From contig NZ_BROD01000001.1 of the NCBI RefSeq assembly GCF_024345225.1, positions 868,001-932,000 on the forward strand: a DNA stretch of 64,000 bases, given 5' to 3'. The notes beneath the pieces are model-generated. The model was not told the origin of the DNA, made no database searches, and worked only from the letters and a program-made list of their open reading frames with translations. This document shows positions 8,916 through 17,531 of the stretch, piece by piece (position 1 is the first letter of the stretch; the number at the start of each line of letters is the position of its first letter). A program made the translations under genes and the position numbers. The stretch is from Clostridium sp. TW13. Lineage in GTDB: Bacteria > Bacillota > Clostridia > Clostridiales > Clostridiaceae.

Positions 8916-9980
8916 ATGAAGGTTTCAATTATAACTGTATGTTTAAATAGTGAAAAATATATAGAACAGACTATACAATCAGTTTTGAATCAAATATATA
9001 AAGATATTGAGTATATTATAATTGATGGAATGTCAACAGATAATACTTTAAATATAGTAGAGAAATATAAGCCTTTATTTAATGGTAGATTGACTGTTGT
9101 GAGTGAAAAAGATAGTGGTATATATAATGCAATGAATAAAGGAATAAAAAGAGCTACTGGTGAACTTATCGGAATAATAAATAGTGATGATTGGTATGAG
9201 TTGGATGCAGTTGAGAATGTAGTAAATAATTATAATAATGAAGAGTGTGTATTATATGGTGGTATGGTTAACAGAAAAGATAACGAAATTACAAAGATTG
9301 ATATGAGTAGTTATAAAGAGTTATCAAATTGTATGTTTGGTCACCCTACTGCATTTGTTCCAAAATCAATTTATAATAAGTTTGGTCTTTATGATGAAAG
9401 TTATAGAATTGCTGCTGACTATGATTTTATGTTAAGGTTATTTGATAATAACGTTCAATTTAAATTTATTAATAAAGTTATTGCTAATTTTAGAGAAGGC
9501 GGTCTATCAACAACAAGTATTGAAAAATGCAAAAATGAAACTTTAGCAGTTAAAGAAAAACATGGCCATAATCCTATTCCATTTTCAATAAATACAGAAG
9601 TGAATTCTCAAGTGAAATTTCTATGGGATAAATTAATTAATACTATTAGAAAAAATAATTGGAATAAGATATTTATTTATGGTTGTGGAATGCATACAAA
9701 GAAATTATTGAGGTATATACCAAGTGACATTAAAGATAAAATAATGGGAATTATAGATAGAGAAGTAGATAAGAAGAATAAGGTATTTGAAGGATACAAT
9801 AAGCTTACGATAGAAGAAGCACAAAACTATGCAGATTCAATAATTATTTCTTCTTTTGATTACGAATACGAGATATATAATAGAATTAATTATTTAAATG
9901 ATAAGGTAAATATTATTAGAATATACGGAGCTGATACAGTACAAGAAGTAAATCAAATTCTTAATGATCGTATAATGTAA
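8916..9980 (+). CDS. GT2 glycosyltransferase with C-terminal Rossmann-like module
   Basis: The 354-residue protein starts with a GT-A fold of the WcaA/WcaE type: VSIITVCLNSEKYIEQTIQSV, IIDGMSTDNT, then NSDDWYELDA, where the SDD is the metal/nucleotide-sugar DxD equivalent, and ADYDFMLRL as the catalytic-acid region. Residues about 249-354 are an appended domain with IFIYGCGMHTKK, GIIDRE and IIISS, the glycine-rich loop plus Asp pattern shared across the island. The ribosome site GGAGAAGG is good and the next gene follows 26 bases downstream. It is predicted to be cytoplasmic, with no membrane segment. The donor and acceptor are unknown. Confidence 0.82.
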   Translation: MKVSIITVCLNSEKYIEQTIQSVLNQIYKDIEYIIIDGMSTDNTLNIVEKYKPLFNGRLTVVSEKDSGIYNAMNKGIKRATGELIGIINSDDWYELDAVENVVNNYNNEECVLYGGMVNRKDNEITKIDMSSYKELSNCMFGHPTAFVPKSIYNKFGLYDESYRIAADYDFMLRLFDNNVQFKFINKVIANFREGGLSTTSIEKCKNETLAVKEKHGHNPIPFSINTEVNSQVKFLWDKLINTIRKNNWNKIFIYGCGMHTKKLLRYIPSDIKDKIMGIIDREVDKKNKVFEGYNKLTIEEAQNYADSIIISSFDYEYEIYNRINYLNDKVNIIRIYGADTVQEVNQILNDRIM

Positions 9981-10006
9981 ATATTTACAAGGGAAGGTGT
10001 TCAACT

Positions 10007-10999
10007 ATGATAAGTGTTATAATGTCAGTATATAATGCTGAAAAGTACTTGGATGAAAGTGTAAAAAGTATACTTAACCAAACTTATTCAGATTTAGAAT
10101 TTATAATAGTAGATGATGACTCAACAGATAATTCACTTGAAATTTTAAGAGAATATGAAAAATCAGATAAAAGAGTAATTGTAATTTCTGAAGGTCATAG
10201 AGGGGTCGTAAGAAATGTGAATCGTGGAATTAGTATTGCAAAGGGAGAGTATATCACAAGAATGGATGCAGATGATATTAGTGATTTAAGAAGACTCCAG
10301 ATTCAATATGATTTCATGGAAAAGAATATAGATGTTGATTTTTGTGGAACTGATTTTAGATATTTTGGTGAAGGTGATTTTAGTAAAGAAAATGATGTTC
10401 TAAAGGGAGAATTTCAAAATATAAGAGATGCAGAAGGTGAAGAAATCATTATAAAAAGAGGATATTCTATATGCCAACCAAGCTTTTTTATTCGTAAGTC
10501 AGCCATAGAAGAACTTGGACCATATGACGAACAGTATCCTTATGCAGAAGATTTAGCTTATCCAATTAAGTTTATTGAGAATTCTAAGAAAATAAAAATG
10601 ATAGATGCAATTTTAATGCAAGTAAGGAAGCATGATGATTCTAAGTCTACAATAGAACGTGTAGATAATGCAAAGGAAACAATGAAATTACGAATGGATT
10701 ACATTGCTAGAAACTATTCTTTGAATAATAAGAATATAGCTATTTGGGGAGCCAGTAAAGGTGGAGAAATACTAAAAGAATACATTGATGGAAAAATAAA
10801 AGAAGCTAGAGTAGTTACATTTATAGATTCATATAAAGAGGGAGAAGTGGATTCAATCCCAATTATTAAGCCTGATAATATAGGAAATATTGATATAGAT
10901 GTAATATTAATTTCAACAAAACCTGGAAAGCTTTTTGCTCAAAAGTTTATTGATGAGAATGTAGACAGCAGTATTCAATATTTCACTATATATACATAA
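10007..10999 (+). CDS. GT2 glycosyltransferase with C-terminal Rossmann-like module
   Basis: This 330-residue enzyme has a clear GT-A domain: SVIMSVYNAEKYLDESV, IVDDDSTDNS, the RMDADD metal-binding motif near residue 86 and PYAEDLAYPIKF as the catalytic-base region. From about residue 241 the fold changes to IAIWGASKGGEIL, TFIDSY and VILISTKPG, again the island-wide module. It follows the previous GT2 gene by 26 bases with an AAGGTG ribosome site, so the two are probably cotranscribed and add successive sugars. Sequence between the two GT2 proteins is not close, so they are not a recent duplication. Confidence 0.83.
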   Translation: MISVIMSVYNAEKYLDESVKSILNQTYSDLEFIIVDDDSTDNSLEILREYEKSDKRVIVISEGHRGVVRNVNRGISIAKGEYITRMDADDISDLRRLQIQYDFMEKNIDVDFCGTDFRYFGEGDFSKENDVLKGEFQNIRDAEGEEIIIKRGYSICQPSFFIRKSAIEELGPYDEQYPYAEDLAYPIKFIENSKKIKMIDAILMQVRKHDDSKSTIERVDNAKETMKLRMDYIARNYSLNNKNIAIWGASKGGEILKEYIDGKIKEARVVTFIDSYKEGEVDSIPIIKPDNIGNIDIDVILISTKPGKLFAQKFIDENVDSSIQYFTIYT

Positions 11000-11048
11000 G
11001 ATGTTTATTATTAACAATTAATATAATATGGAATGGAAGGATATTGAT

Positions 11049-12050
11049 ATGATACCTAAAATTATTCATTATTGCTGGTTTGGAAAAGGACAGAAAGATA
11101 AGAAAATACAGCATTGTATAGAATCTTGGAAAAGGCATCTTTCTGAATATGAGATAATAGAGTGGAATGAAGAAAATTTTGATATAAATAGTAATGAATA
11201 TTGTCAAGAAGCCTATAAGAATGGCAAATGGGCATTTGTAAGTGATTATGTTAGGCTTTATGCTTTATATAATCATGGAGGAATATATTTTGACACAGAT
11301 GTTGAAGTTTTTAAAGATTTGGAGTGTTTTCTAGAATATCCTGTTTTTTTAGGTTTCCATTCTCATGATTCTATATTAACAGCAGTAATGGGAGCAGAAG
11401 CTAAAAATAAGTTCATTGAGTTGTTACTTGATAAATATAATGGTAAGAAATTTTTAGTTAATGGACAAATGGATATGACTATAAACAATAGATTAATAAC
11501 TGATGTTTGTGTTGATAAATTTAATTTACGTCTTGACGATAGCAATCAATTATTGAATGGTGATATTCATGTTTTTAATAGTGGTTATTTTGCTAACTGT
11601 AATGGTAGTGTAAAAGAAATAAATTATACCGTTCATCATGGAGATGGATCGTGGTATTCATATGATAAAATAGTTAATGAATTAAAAAGTTATAAGAAAT
11701 ATTACTTTTGTCTACTGCAATTAATGAATTATGAATTAGAAGGAAAAGTAATTAACAGAAACATCAAAAATAGCAAGGTTGCTATATATGGTAATGGAAA
11801 ACTAGGACAATTGCTTTTTAAGATATTAAAGAATGATGAAATTACTCCTATATGTATAATAGATAAGGATAAAAACTTTCAGATGTATGAGCAAACTCCT
11901 ATAATTTCATTGAACGAAATAAACAACTATAATATTGATTGCATCATTATCACTCCTATTCCATATATGGATGAAATAATAAATGATATAAGTAATATAA
12001 AAAATAATTTAAAAATAATCTCTATTGAAGATATATACGAGGGAAATTAA
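11049..12050 (+). CDS. GT32-type glycosyltransferase with C-terminal Rossmann-like module
   Basis: The protein opens with IPKIIHYCWFGKG, the standard N-terminus of the capsular/OCH1-like GT32 family, and has SDYVRLYALYNHGGIYFDTDVE near residue 70, in which DTD is the metal-binding DxD. Residues about 241-333 form the island module (VAIYGNGKLGQLL, CIIDKD, CIIITP). The frame can be extended to ATG 11028, but GGAAGG at 11035-11040 sits 8 bases before ATG 11049 and the family starts exactly here, so 333 residues is preferred. The likely activity is addition of a hexose or HexNAc to the growing glycan. Confidence 0.83.
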   Translation: MIPKIIHYCWFGKGQKDKKIQHCIESWKRHLSEYEIIEWNEENFDINSNEYCQEAYKNGKWAFVSDYVRLYALYNHGGIYFDTDVEVFKDLECFLEYPVFLGFHSHDSILTAVMGAEAKNKFIELLLDKYNGKKFLVNGQMDMTINNRLITDVCVDKFNLRLDDSNQLLNGDIHVFNSGYFANCNGSVKEINYTVHHGDGSWYSYDKIVNELKSYKKYYFCLLQLMNYELEGKVINRNIKNSKVAIYGNGKLGQLLFKILKNDEITPICIIDKDKNFQMYEQTPIISLNEINNYNIDCIIITPIPYMDEIINDISNIKNNLKIISIEDIYEGN

Positions 12051-12052
12051 GA

Positions 12053-13138
12053 ATGAAAAAGGTAATTATATTTGGTACTGGAAAAGCAGCAGAAACATTA
12101 ATAGATATATTAAATGATGAAGTTGATATAATTGCATATGCAGATAATAATAAAGAAAAATGGAATCATACTTTTCAAAATAAATTAGTAATTGCTCCAA
12201 GTAGGATACAGACATATGAATTTGATTATATTCTAATAGCTAGTCAGTATGAATCAACTATATATAATCAATTAATGGAGTTAAAAGTAACTAAAGATAA
12301 AATATTTATGTTTTATCAGTATATTGATAATTGCTATGATTATGTAGAGAGTTGTATCAGGGCAACTGCTTACTATTCAGAGAAAATTGAAACTTTAGTT
12401 ACAGGAATTTCTTATGCTCAATATGGTTTTTTGCAGATGTCTGATGTTTACAAAAGATTTGCTTTCAACATGGCAAATGCAAGTCAGGATTTATACTATG
12501 ATTATAATTTGGTGAAATATTGCTTGGAAAATTCTAATCTTAAAAAGGTTAAGGAAGTATTAATTGGGTTAAGTTACTATAGTTTTCAATATGATATGTC
12601 ATTATCATCTTTGAAAAACAAAGGAAGTTTATATTATAAGAATTTAAGATTATATCATCATAATGAATCTATAGTTGAAATTTTAGATTCATTGGAGATT
12701 AGTGAAAAAATTGCACAGCAAATCATAAAGCTTGTTAGAGATGGTAAGCCTTCAATAAATCCAGTCGATATAAATTATATTGTTAATGAGGAGGTAGGAA
12801 AACAACAATCTTATATAGATTGTAAAAAGAATTATCCTAAAACAGTGATAGAGAATACTCAAATATTTAAAGATTATTTACAACTATTAAAGGAGAATAA
12901 TATTAAACCTGTAGTAGTTGTATTTCCAGCTAGCAAGTACTATACAAAACATTTTTTAAAGAGAATTGAAGATGAATTCCATAAAATAATTAATGAAGTT
13001 AGTAAAGAATATGAATTTCAATATATAGATTATTTTAAATCTGATTTATTTGATGATGATGATTTTAGAGATGTGACTCATTTAAATAAAAAGGGAGCAG
13101 AAAAGTTTATAAAGATACTAAATGATTTAATTGAATAA
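12053..13138 (+). CDS. N-terminal Rossmann-like module fused to a putative SGNH-type acyl transferase/hydrolase
   Basis: Of 361 residues, about 1-90 are the island module (VIIFGTGKAAETL, AYADNN, YILIASQ). The rest looks like a divergent SGNH/DltD-like enzyme: VTGISYAQYG near residue 118 could be the nucleophile block with Ser in place of the usual GDS context, VVVVFPASKY is a central strand, and DVTHLNKKGAEKF near residue 342 is a convincing D-x-x-H catalytic block. It begins 2 bases after the previous gene. Together with the second SGNH protein at 14640 it may O-acylate the glycan. The nucleophile assignment is tentative, so the enzyme class is only probable. Confidence 0.52.
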   Translation: MKKVIIFGTGKAAETLIDILNDEVDIIAYADNNKEKWNHTFQNKLVIAPSRIQTYEFDYILIASQYESTIYNQLMELKVTKDKIFMFYQYIDNCYDYVESCIRATAYYSEKIETLVTGISYAQYGFLQMSDVYKRFAFNMANASQDLYYDYNLVKYCLENSNLKKVKEVLIGLSYYSFQYDMSLSSLKNKGSLYYKNLRLYHHNESIVEILDSLEISEKIAQQIIKLVRDGKPSINPVDINYIVNEEVGKQQSYIDCKKNYPKTVIENTQIFKDYLQLLKENNIKPVVVVFPASKYYTKHFLKRIEDEFHKIINEVSKEYEFQYIDYFKSDLFDDDDFRDVTHLNKKGAEKFIKILNDLIE

Positions 13139-13211
13139 AACAATAAGCTATTTAATATATAGCATAGCGAAGTTAGGATATTAATTATTAATAAAGTTAG
13201 GAGAGAAAAAT

Positions 13212-14114
13212 ATGATAAGTACTCCTTTAGTTAGTATAGTATCTATCTGTTGGAATAGAAAGACAGATATTTGTGAAAGTTTAAGAAAGATAAGAGAAAT
13301 AGATTATGATAATCTTGAGGTTATTTTAGTTGATAATTATTCAACTGATGGCACAGTAGAAGAAGTTGAAGAAAACTTTAAAGAAGTTAAACTTATAAAA
13401 ATGTTTAAAAATATAGGAATAGAGGCATATAATATAGGCTTTAAGAATGCAAAAGGTAAGTACATAGTGATAATTGATGATGACTCTTTTCCGCATAAGC
13501 AGGCTATCAAGAGAATGGTAGATAAGTTTGAAAAAGATGAAAAGTTAGGAATGGTAGCCTTTGATGTAAGAAACTTTTATAATTATGATGCTGTAACTAT
13601 GGAAGAAATTGTTGATGACAATAAGGATACCAAGGCAGAAGCTCAAAATTATCTTATGGCATTCAATGGAGCAGGAGCAGGTGTAAGAAAAGATTTACTA
13701 GAAAAGGTAGGATTTTATCCAGAAGAATTCTTTTTGTATTGGAATGAGCAGGATACAGCTTTTAGAATACTTGATAGTGGATATAAGATTCAATTCTTTT
13801 CAGATGTAGTGTCTTATCATAAGTATTCTCCTAAAAATCGAGCTTCATGGAGAGCACCACTTTATTATACTAGAAATGCATTTTGGCTTATATGGAAAAA
13901 TTATTCTTTCGGAGAGTCAATTAAACTTACTTTTAAAATGATAAAAGACTGTTTATATTATTCTATGGAACAACATACTACAGTGTATATAAAAGCTATG
14001 TTTTTAGCATTCAAAGATTCAAAAAAATTAAAAGGCAAGAGAAAGCCTGTAGATAAATATATAGAAGAAAATTTAAGGATTCCTTTTAATGTTTCCTTTA
14101 CATTCTTTAAATAG
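13212..14114 (+). CDS. GT2 glycosyltransferase (rhamnosyltransferase-like)
   Basis: A 300-residue GT-A enzyme: VSIVSICWNRKTDI at the N-terminus, LVDNYSTDGT, IIDDDSFPHKQAI (DDD metal motif, about residue 90) and FFLYWNEQDTAFRIL (about 174), the E/QD catalytic region typical of the rhamnosyl/WcaE-type branch. Unlike its neighbours it has no appended module; its C-terminal 100 residues (RNAFWLIWKNYSF onward) match the amphipathic tail that anchors this branch to the membrane. AGGAGAG precedes the start. It lies downstream of gmd, so a deoxyhexose donor is conceivable but not shown. Confidence 0.83.
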   Translation: MISTPLVSIVSICWNRKTDICESLRKIREIDYDNLEVILVDNYSTDGTVEEVEENFKEVKLIKMFKNIGIEAYNIGFKNAKGKYIVIIDDDSFPHKQAIKRMVDKFEKDEKLGMVAFDVRNFYNYDAVTMEEIVDDNKDTKAEAQNYLMAFNGAGAGVRKDLLEKVGFYPEEFFLYWNEQDTAFRILDSGYKIQFFSDVVSYHKYSPKNRASWRAPLYYTRNAFWLIWKNYSFGESIKLTFKMIKDCLYYSMEQHTTVYIKAMFLAFKDSKKLKGKRKPVDKYIEENLRIPFNVSFTFFK

Positions 14115-14127
14115 ATAGGAGGATAAG

Positions 14128-14613
14128 ATGAAAGAAATATTAATAATTCGTTCAGTAAGTTTTCAACAGCTTGATTTGAATCTTCCAGCTATTAAAGAAA
14201 AGTATGGTGAATGTAGAATTTCTCTGCTTACTCATGAACATGGAGTGAAACTTGCAGAAAAATATAGTGATATTGAAAAAATATATGTATACCCATATAA
14301 ATCAGGTTTTTCAATAGATAATAAGGTTCAAGAGTTAGAAAATAAAGAGTTTGATGTAGTAGTAGTGCCAGTAACTAATATCAATGGCGGAGGCTTTTTT
14401 AATGTATTAAAGTTTTCAAAATCAATAAAATGTAGTGAGAGGGTAATATGTAATGTAGTATCAGATATTACTAACTTTACAATGGGAGATATTTATTTAA
14501 GAGAGATTAAAAACTTTTTAATGAAATTTGTATCTATTATAGGGACAATAGTGATATCACCTATAATATTATTGATGTTGTTAATAAAGCTTAAATCAAT
14601 AGAAAAGAAATAA
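14128..14613 (+). CDS. short GT9/heptosyltransferase-like N-terminal domain with a C-terminal membrane segment
   Basis: This 161-residue protein starts KEILIIRSVSFQQLDLNLPAI and continues KYGECRISLLTHEHG and DIEKIYVYPYKSG, which resembles the N-terminal half of GT9 enzymes. The C-terminal nucleotide-sugar half is absent; instead the chain ends with a hydrophobic stretch (about residues 130-154) and a basic tail, so it may be a membrane-tethered half protein. An AGGAGG ribosome site shows it is translated. It could be a remnant of a larger gene or a non-catalytic partner of the preceding GT2. Function unknown. Confidence 0.5.
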   Translation: MKEILIIRSVSFQQLDLNLPAIKEKYGECRISLLTHEHGVKLAEKYSDIEKIYVYPYKSGFSIDNKVQELENKEFDVVVVPVTNINGGGFFNVLKFSKSIKCSERVICNVVSDITNFTMGDIYLREIKNFLMKFVSIIGTIVISPIILLMLLIKLKSIEKK

Positions 14614-14639
14614 AACGAGCAAGTAAAGGGGATATTTTT

Positions 14640-15623
14640 GTGAATATATACTTTGTAGGAGGCTCAATTACAGAAGGTGCAGGAGCTTCAAATATTAATA
14701 ATAGTTATGCTAATTTAATTAGTGACTATTTAAAAAGTACTTACAAACAAATCAACATAATAAATTTAGGAGCAGGTGGAACTGCTTCTCATTTTGGCGC
14801 TTTTAGAATAGGTAAGCATTTTGAAAAGCAAATTCCTGATATTGTGTTCTTAGAATTTGCTGTTAATGATAGAATTTATCCTATAGAAGATTTAAAAATA
14901 TACTATGAAAATTTAATTCGTCAAGTTTATAGATGGAACAAGAATTGTAAGATTATATCTATAGAGGCTCCAACAGGGCTGTGTGATGCTTGTGCTAGTA
15001 TCCATGCTGATATTGCAGGTTATTATAATATACCTGTAATAGATGTTCAAGAAAAAGTATGGAAGGAAATTAATGATAATCAATATTCATGGCAAGATAT
15101 ATCTATAGATAATCTTCATCCAAATGATAAAGGACATAAAATTTATGCAGAAAAAATCATTGAGCAACTAAAAAATATAGATGTATTATCAATGATGCAA
15201 TGTCCTGAAAAGGAGTCAATTACTCAAGTTATATTTAAGAATCCAAGAATAAAGTCTTATGAAGAGTGTACTTTTTTTGGTAATTGGAGTGAGAGAGAAG
15301 TAAACCTAAATAATAAAGTTGATATGGTTGCTATAAATGAAAATATAGGTGAGTGTGTTGAACTTAATTTTAAAGGAAAATATTTATCAATAGTAACTAT
15401 TTTGTCAAGGAATGCAGGTATGCTAGAGTGCATATTAGATTATAAATACACATTTAATTTAGATCTTTACATGGAGCATGAAGGTTATTTTAATTTTGTG
15501 GTAAATACAAAAGATTTAAGTGAAGGTTCACATAATCTTTTAATGAAGATAAGTAATCAAAGCAATTCAAAAAGCTTAGGTCATGAAATTGTAATTGGTG
15601 GATTTTTAGTTGATGAGGGCTAA
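14640..15623 (+). CDS. SGNH/GDSL-family hydrolase or acyltransferase
   Basis: All four SGNH blocks are visible in this 327-residue protein: GGSITEGAG near residue 7 (nucleophile Ser in a GGS variant of GDS), GAGGTASHFG (block II Gly), FAVND (block III Asn) and DNLHPNDKGH (block V Asp and His). After about residue 190 a beta-rich domain follows, probably carbohydrate-binding. The GTG start has an AAAGGGG ribosome site. There is no signal peptide, so it probably acts in the cytoplasm, for example in sugar O-acetylation or deacetylation before export. It is the last gene of the island and ends at a bidirectional terminator. Confidence 0.78.
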   Translation: MNIYFVGGSITEGAGASNINNSYANLISDYLKSTYKQINIINLGAGGTASHFGAFRIGKHFEKQIPDIVFLEFAVNDRIYPIEDLKIYYENLIRQVYRWNKNCKIISIEAPTGLCDACASIHADIAGYYNIPVIDVQEKVWKEINDNQYSWQDISIDNLHPNDKGHKIYAEKIIEQLKNIDVLSMMQCPEKESITQVIFKNPRIKSYEECTFFGNWSEREVNLNNKVDMVAINENIGECVELNFKGKYLSIVTILSRNAGMLECILDYKYTFNLDLYMEHEGYFNFVVNTKDLSEGSHNLLMKISNQSNSKSLGHEIVIGGFLVDEG

Positions 15624-15638
15624 AAGGATAAATAAAGA

Positions 15639-15684
15639 AGCAAGTAGTTTACGAAGTACACTTCGCATAAACTACTTGCTTTTC
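15639..15684. terminator. bidirectional terminator between the glycan island and ppaC
   Basis: A perfect 13-bp outer stem (15639-15651 with 15668-15680) encloses an inner 5-bp stem (15652-15656 with 15661-15665) and a 4-base loop. T runs flank it on both strands, which suits the convergent genes on either side. Confidence 0.85.
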
Positions 15685-15687
15685 ATA

Positions 15688-17328
15688 TTACATATTTAAT
15701 ATAGTGCTTGTTAATGGTGGAACTACTTGTTTCTTTCTTGAAAGAACCTTTGGAAGGTAAGCAGTATTGTCTTCTAACTTCATCTTGAATGCTATCTCTG
15801 CAATTTCAGGTTTTCTACCAGCTACTAGAACTTGAGAACCTTCATTGATGATGTCAGTAAGAAGAAGCATTAACATCTCAAAAGAACCTTCTTCACACTT
15901 CTTGTTCATGTAGTCTAACATTTCGTTCTTTAAAGGCATGAATCCTTCGATATCCATTGTATTAACTTGACCCACACCAATCTTAATTCCATTGATTACA
16001 AATGGTTTGAAGTCTTGGTTGAATATCTCTTCAATAGTTTTACCCTTTAGTGAAGTGCCAGCCTTGAACATATCTTGAGCAAATTTCTCTGCATCAATAC
16101 CAGCAATTTTAGCTAACTTTAAGCAGATTTCTTTGTCAATTGGAGTACAAGTTGGTGATCTGAATAATAATGTATCAGATATTATAGCACCACATAATAA
16201 TCCAGCAGCCTCTCTTGAAGGAGTTATATCATGTTCAAAGAACATCTTAGCTACTATTGAAGAAGTACTTCCTATTGGTTCACTTCTAAAATATAGAGGG
16301 TTTGTAGTTTGAACGTTTGCTACTCTATGGTGATCTATAATTTCAAGGATTTCTGCTTCTTCTATACCATCAACAGATTGGCCTCTTTCATTATGATCCA
16401 CTAAAATTATCTTTTTCTTGTGTTCAGAAATTAAGTGATATCTTGAAACTGAACCTATTACCTTACCTTCTTCATCTAGTACAGCGTAAGTTCTGTATCT
16501 TGTTTCGCTCATTATAGCTTTTACGTCATCAACTAAATCATCTAGGTTGAAAGAAACTAAATCCTTAGAGATCATAACATAATCTACAGGGATACTTTGT
16601 ACAATTAATCTAGATGATGTAAATGAATCGTGAGGAGTTGAGATTACAGTAACTCCATTAGTTTTAGCTAATTCTATTAGGTCTTCATGCATTGTATGAG
16701 AACCTGTAATTATGATTAAAGAAACTTTTATATTTATAAGTTCTTTTTGAGAATCTGGTCTATCTCCAACGATAGCAATATCACCAGCAGAAATTCTTTC
16801 TCTCATGCTTTCTGGTTGCATTGCTGCCACAACTATCTTTCCTGGGAAGTTTTCTGTAGCTTCATTTCTATATACAACTGAAGCTGAAAGAGTGTCCACT
16901 ATATTTTCAAATGTAGTGTTGCTTTTTCCAAGAATGTAGTTATCCCATTCATCCATATAACTAGAAGTTAAATTTGCAGTTGAAAGCATTCCTATTAGTT
17001 GTTTGTGCTTATCTGCTACAGGGATAGATTTTAAATTGTTTTCTTTCATTATATTCCAAGCCTGTTTAAGTGATGTTCCACCTATTACAGGGTTGATTCT
17101 ATCAAACTCTAGGTCTTCTACTTTTAACTTTATTGTCTCTAAAAACATTGGTGATGGAACACCGAAATAATCTAAGACATATTGAGTTTCTCTGCTAACT
17201 TCACCTAATCTTACAGGAACTGTAGGAGTAGATCCTAATTTATTTTTAAGTTCTGAATATGCTACAGCTGCGCAGATTGAATCAGAATCAGGATTTTTAT
17301 GTCCACTAATATATATTAAGTCCTTCAC
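15688..17328 (-). CDS. ppaC: manganese-dependent inorganic pyrophosphatase with CBS and DRTGG domains
   Basis: Family II pyrophosphatase (DHH/DHHA2), which hydrolyses PPi with Mn or Co. At 546 residues it is longer than the simple type (about 310) because a regulatory insert sits between the metal-binding strands: a CBS domain (about 70-125), a DRTGG domain (about 135-240) and a second CBS (about 250-300). Visible metal motifs are ISGHKNPDSDS at residue 8, LVDHNE after the insert, IIDHH near residue 330, and the DHHA2 end with AGRKPE. CBS-PPases of this architecture, known from C. perfringens, are inhibited by AMP/ADP and activated by diadenosine polyphosphates. It is a single gene, divergent from the pump at 17532. 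Confidence 0.95.
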   Translation of the reverse strand: MKDLIYISGHKNPDSDSICAAVAYSELKNKLGSTPTVPVRLGEVSRETQYVLDYFGVPSPMFLETIKLKVEDLEFDRINPVIGGTSLKQAWNIMKENNLKSIPVADKHKQLIGMLSTANLTSSYMDEWDNYILGKSNTTFENIVDTLSASVVYRNEATENFPGKIVVAAMQPESMRERISAGDIAIVGDRPDSQKELINIKVSLIIITGSHTMHEDLIELAKTNGVTVISTPHDSFTSSRLIVQSIPVDYVMISKDLVSFNLDDLVDDVKAIMSETRYRTYAVLDEEGKVIGSVSRYHLISEHKKKIILVDHNERGQSVDGIEEAEILEIIDHHRVANVQTTNPLYFRSEPIGSTSSIVAKMFFEHDITPSREAAGLLCGAIISDTLLFRSPTCTPIDKEICLKLAKIAGIDAEKFAQDMFKAGTSLKGKTIEEIFNQDFKPFVINGIKIGVGQVNTMDIEGFMPLKNEMLDYMNKKCEEGSFEMLMLLLTDIINEGSQVLVAGRKPEIAEIAFKMKLEDNTAYLPKVLSRKKQVVPPLTSTILNM

Positions 17329-17531
17329 TTGTTTCGTCCTCCTTTTACTATTTAATTATCCATACTATATTGTATAAATTAATGGTGAAAAAGTAAAGAG
17401 AATAGGTAGAATTTTGACAGAAAAAATAAAAAAATAGTTTTTATAAAATTAGGGTTTGTTAATAAATTGTTCTAATTAAAATCTTTGTTTCATATATTAC
17501 AGTAGCTAATAAGATTTAGGAGGGTAAAATT

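Noticed and set aside
15688-17328. Possible riboswitch or leader in the ppaC/P-type ATPase divergent gap (17329-17531)
   Set aside because: The 200-base gap is AT-rich with no conserved aptamer pattern that I recognise and no terminator-like hairpin.
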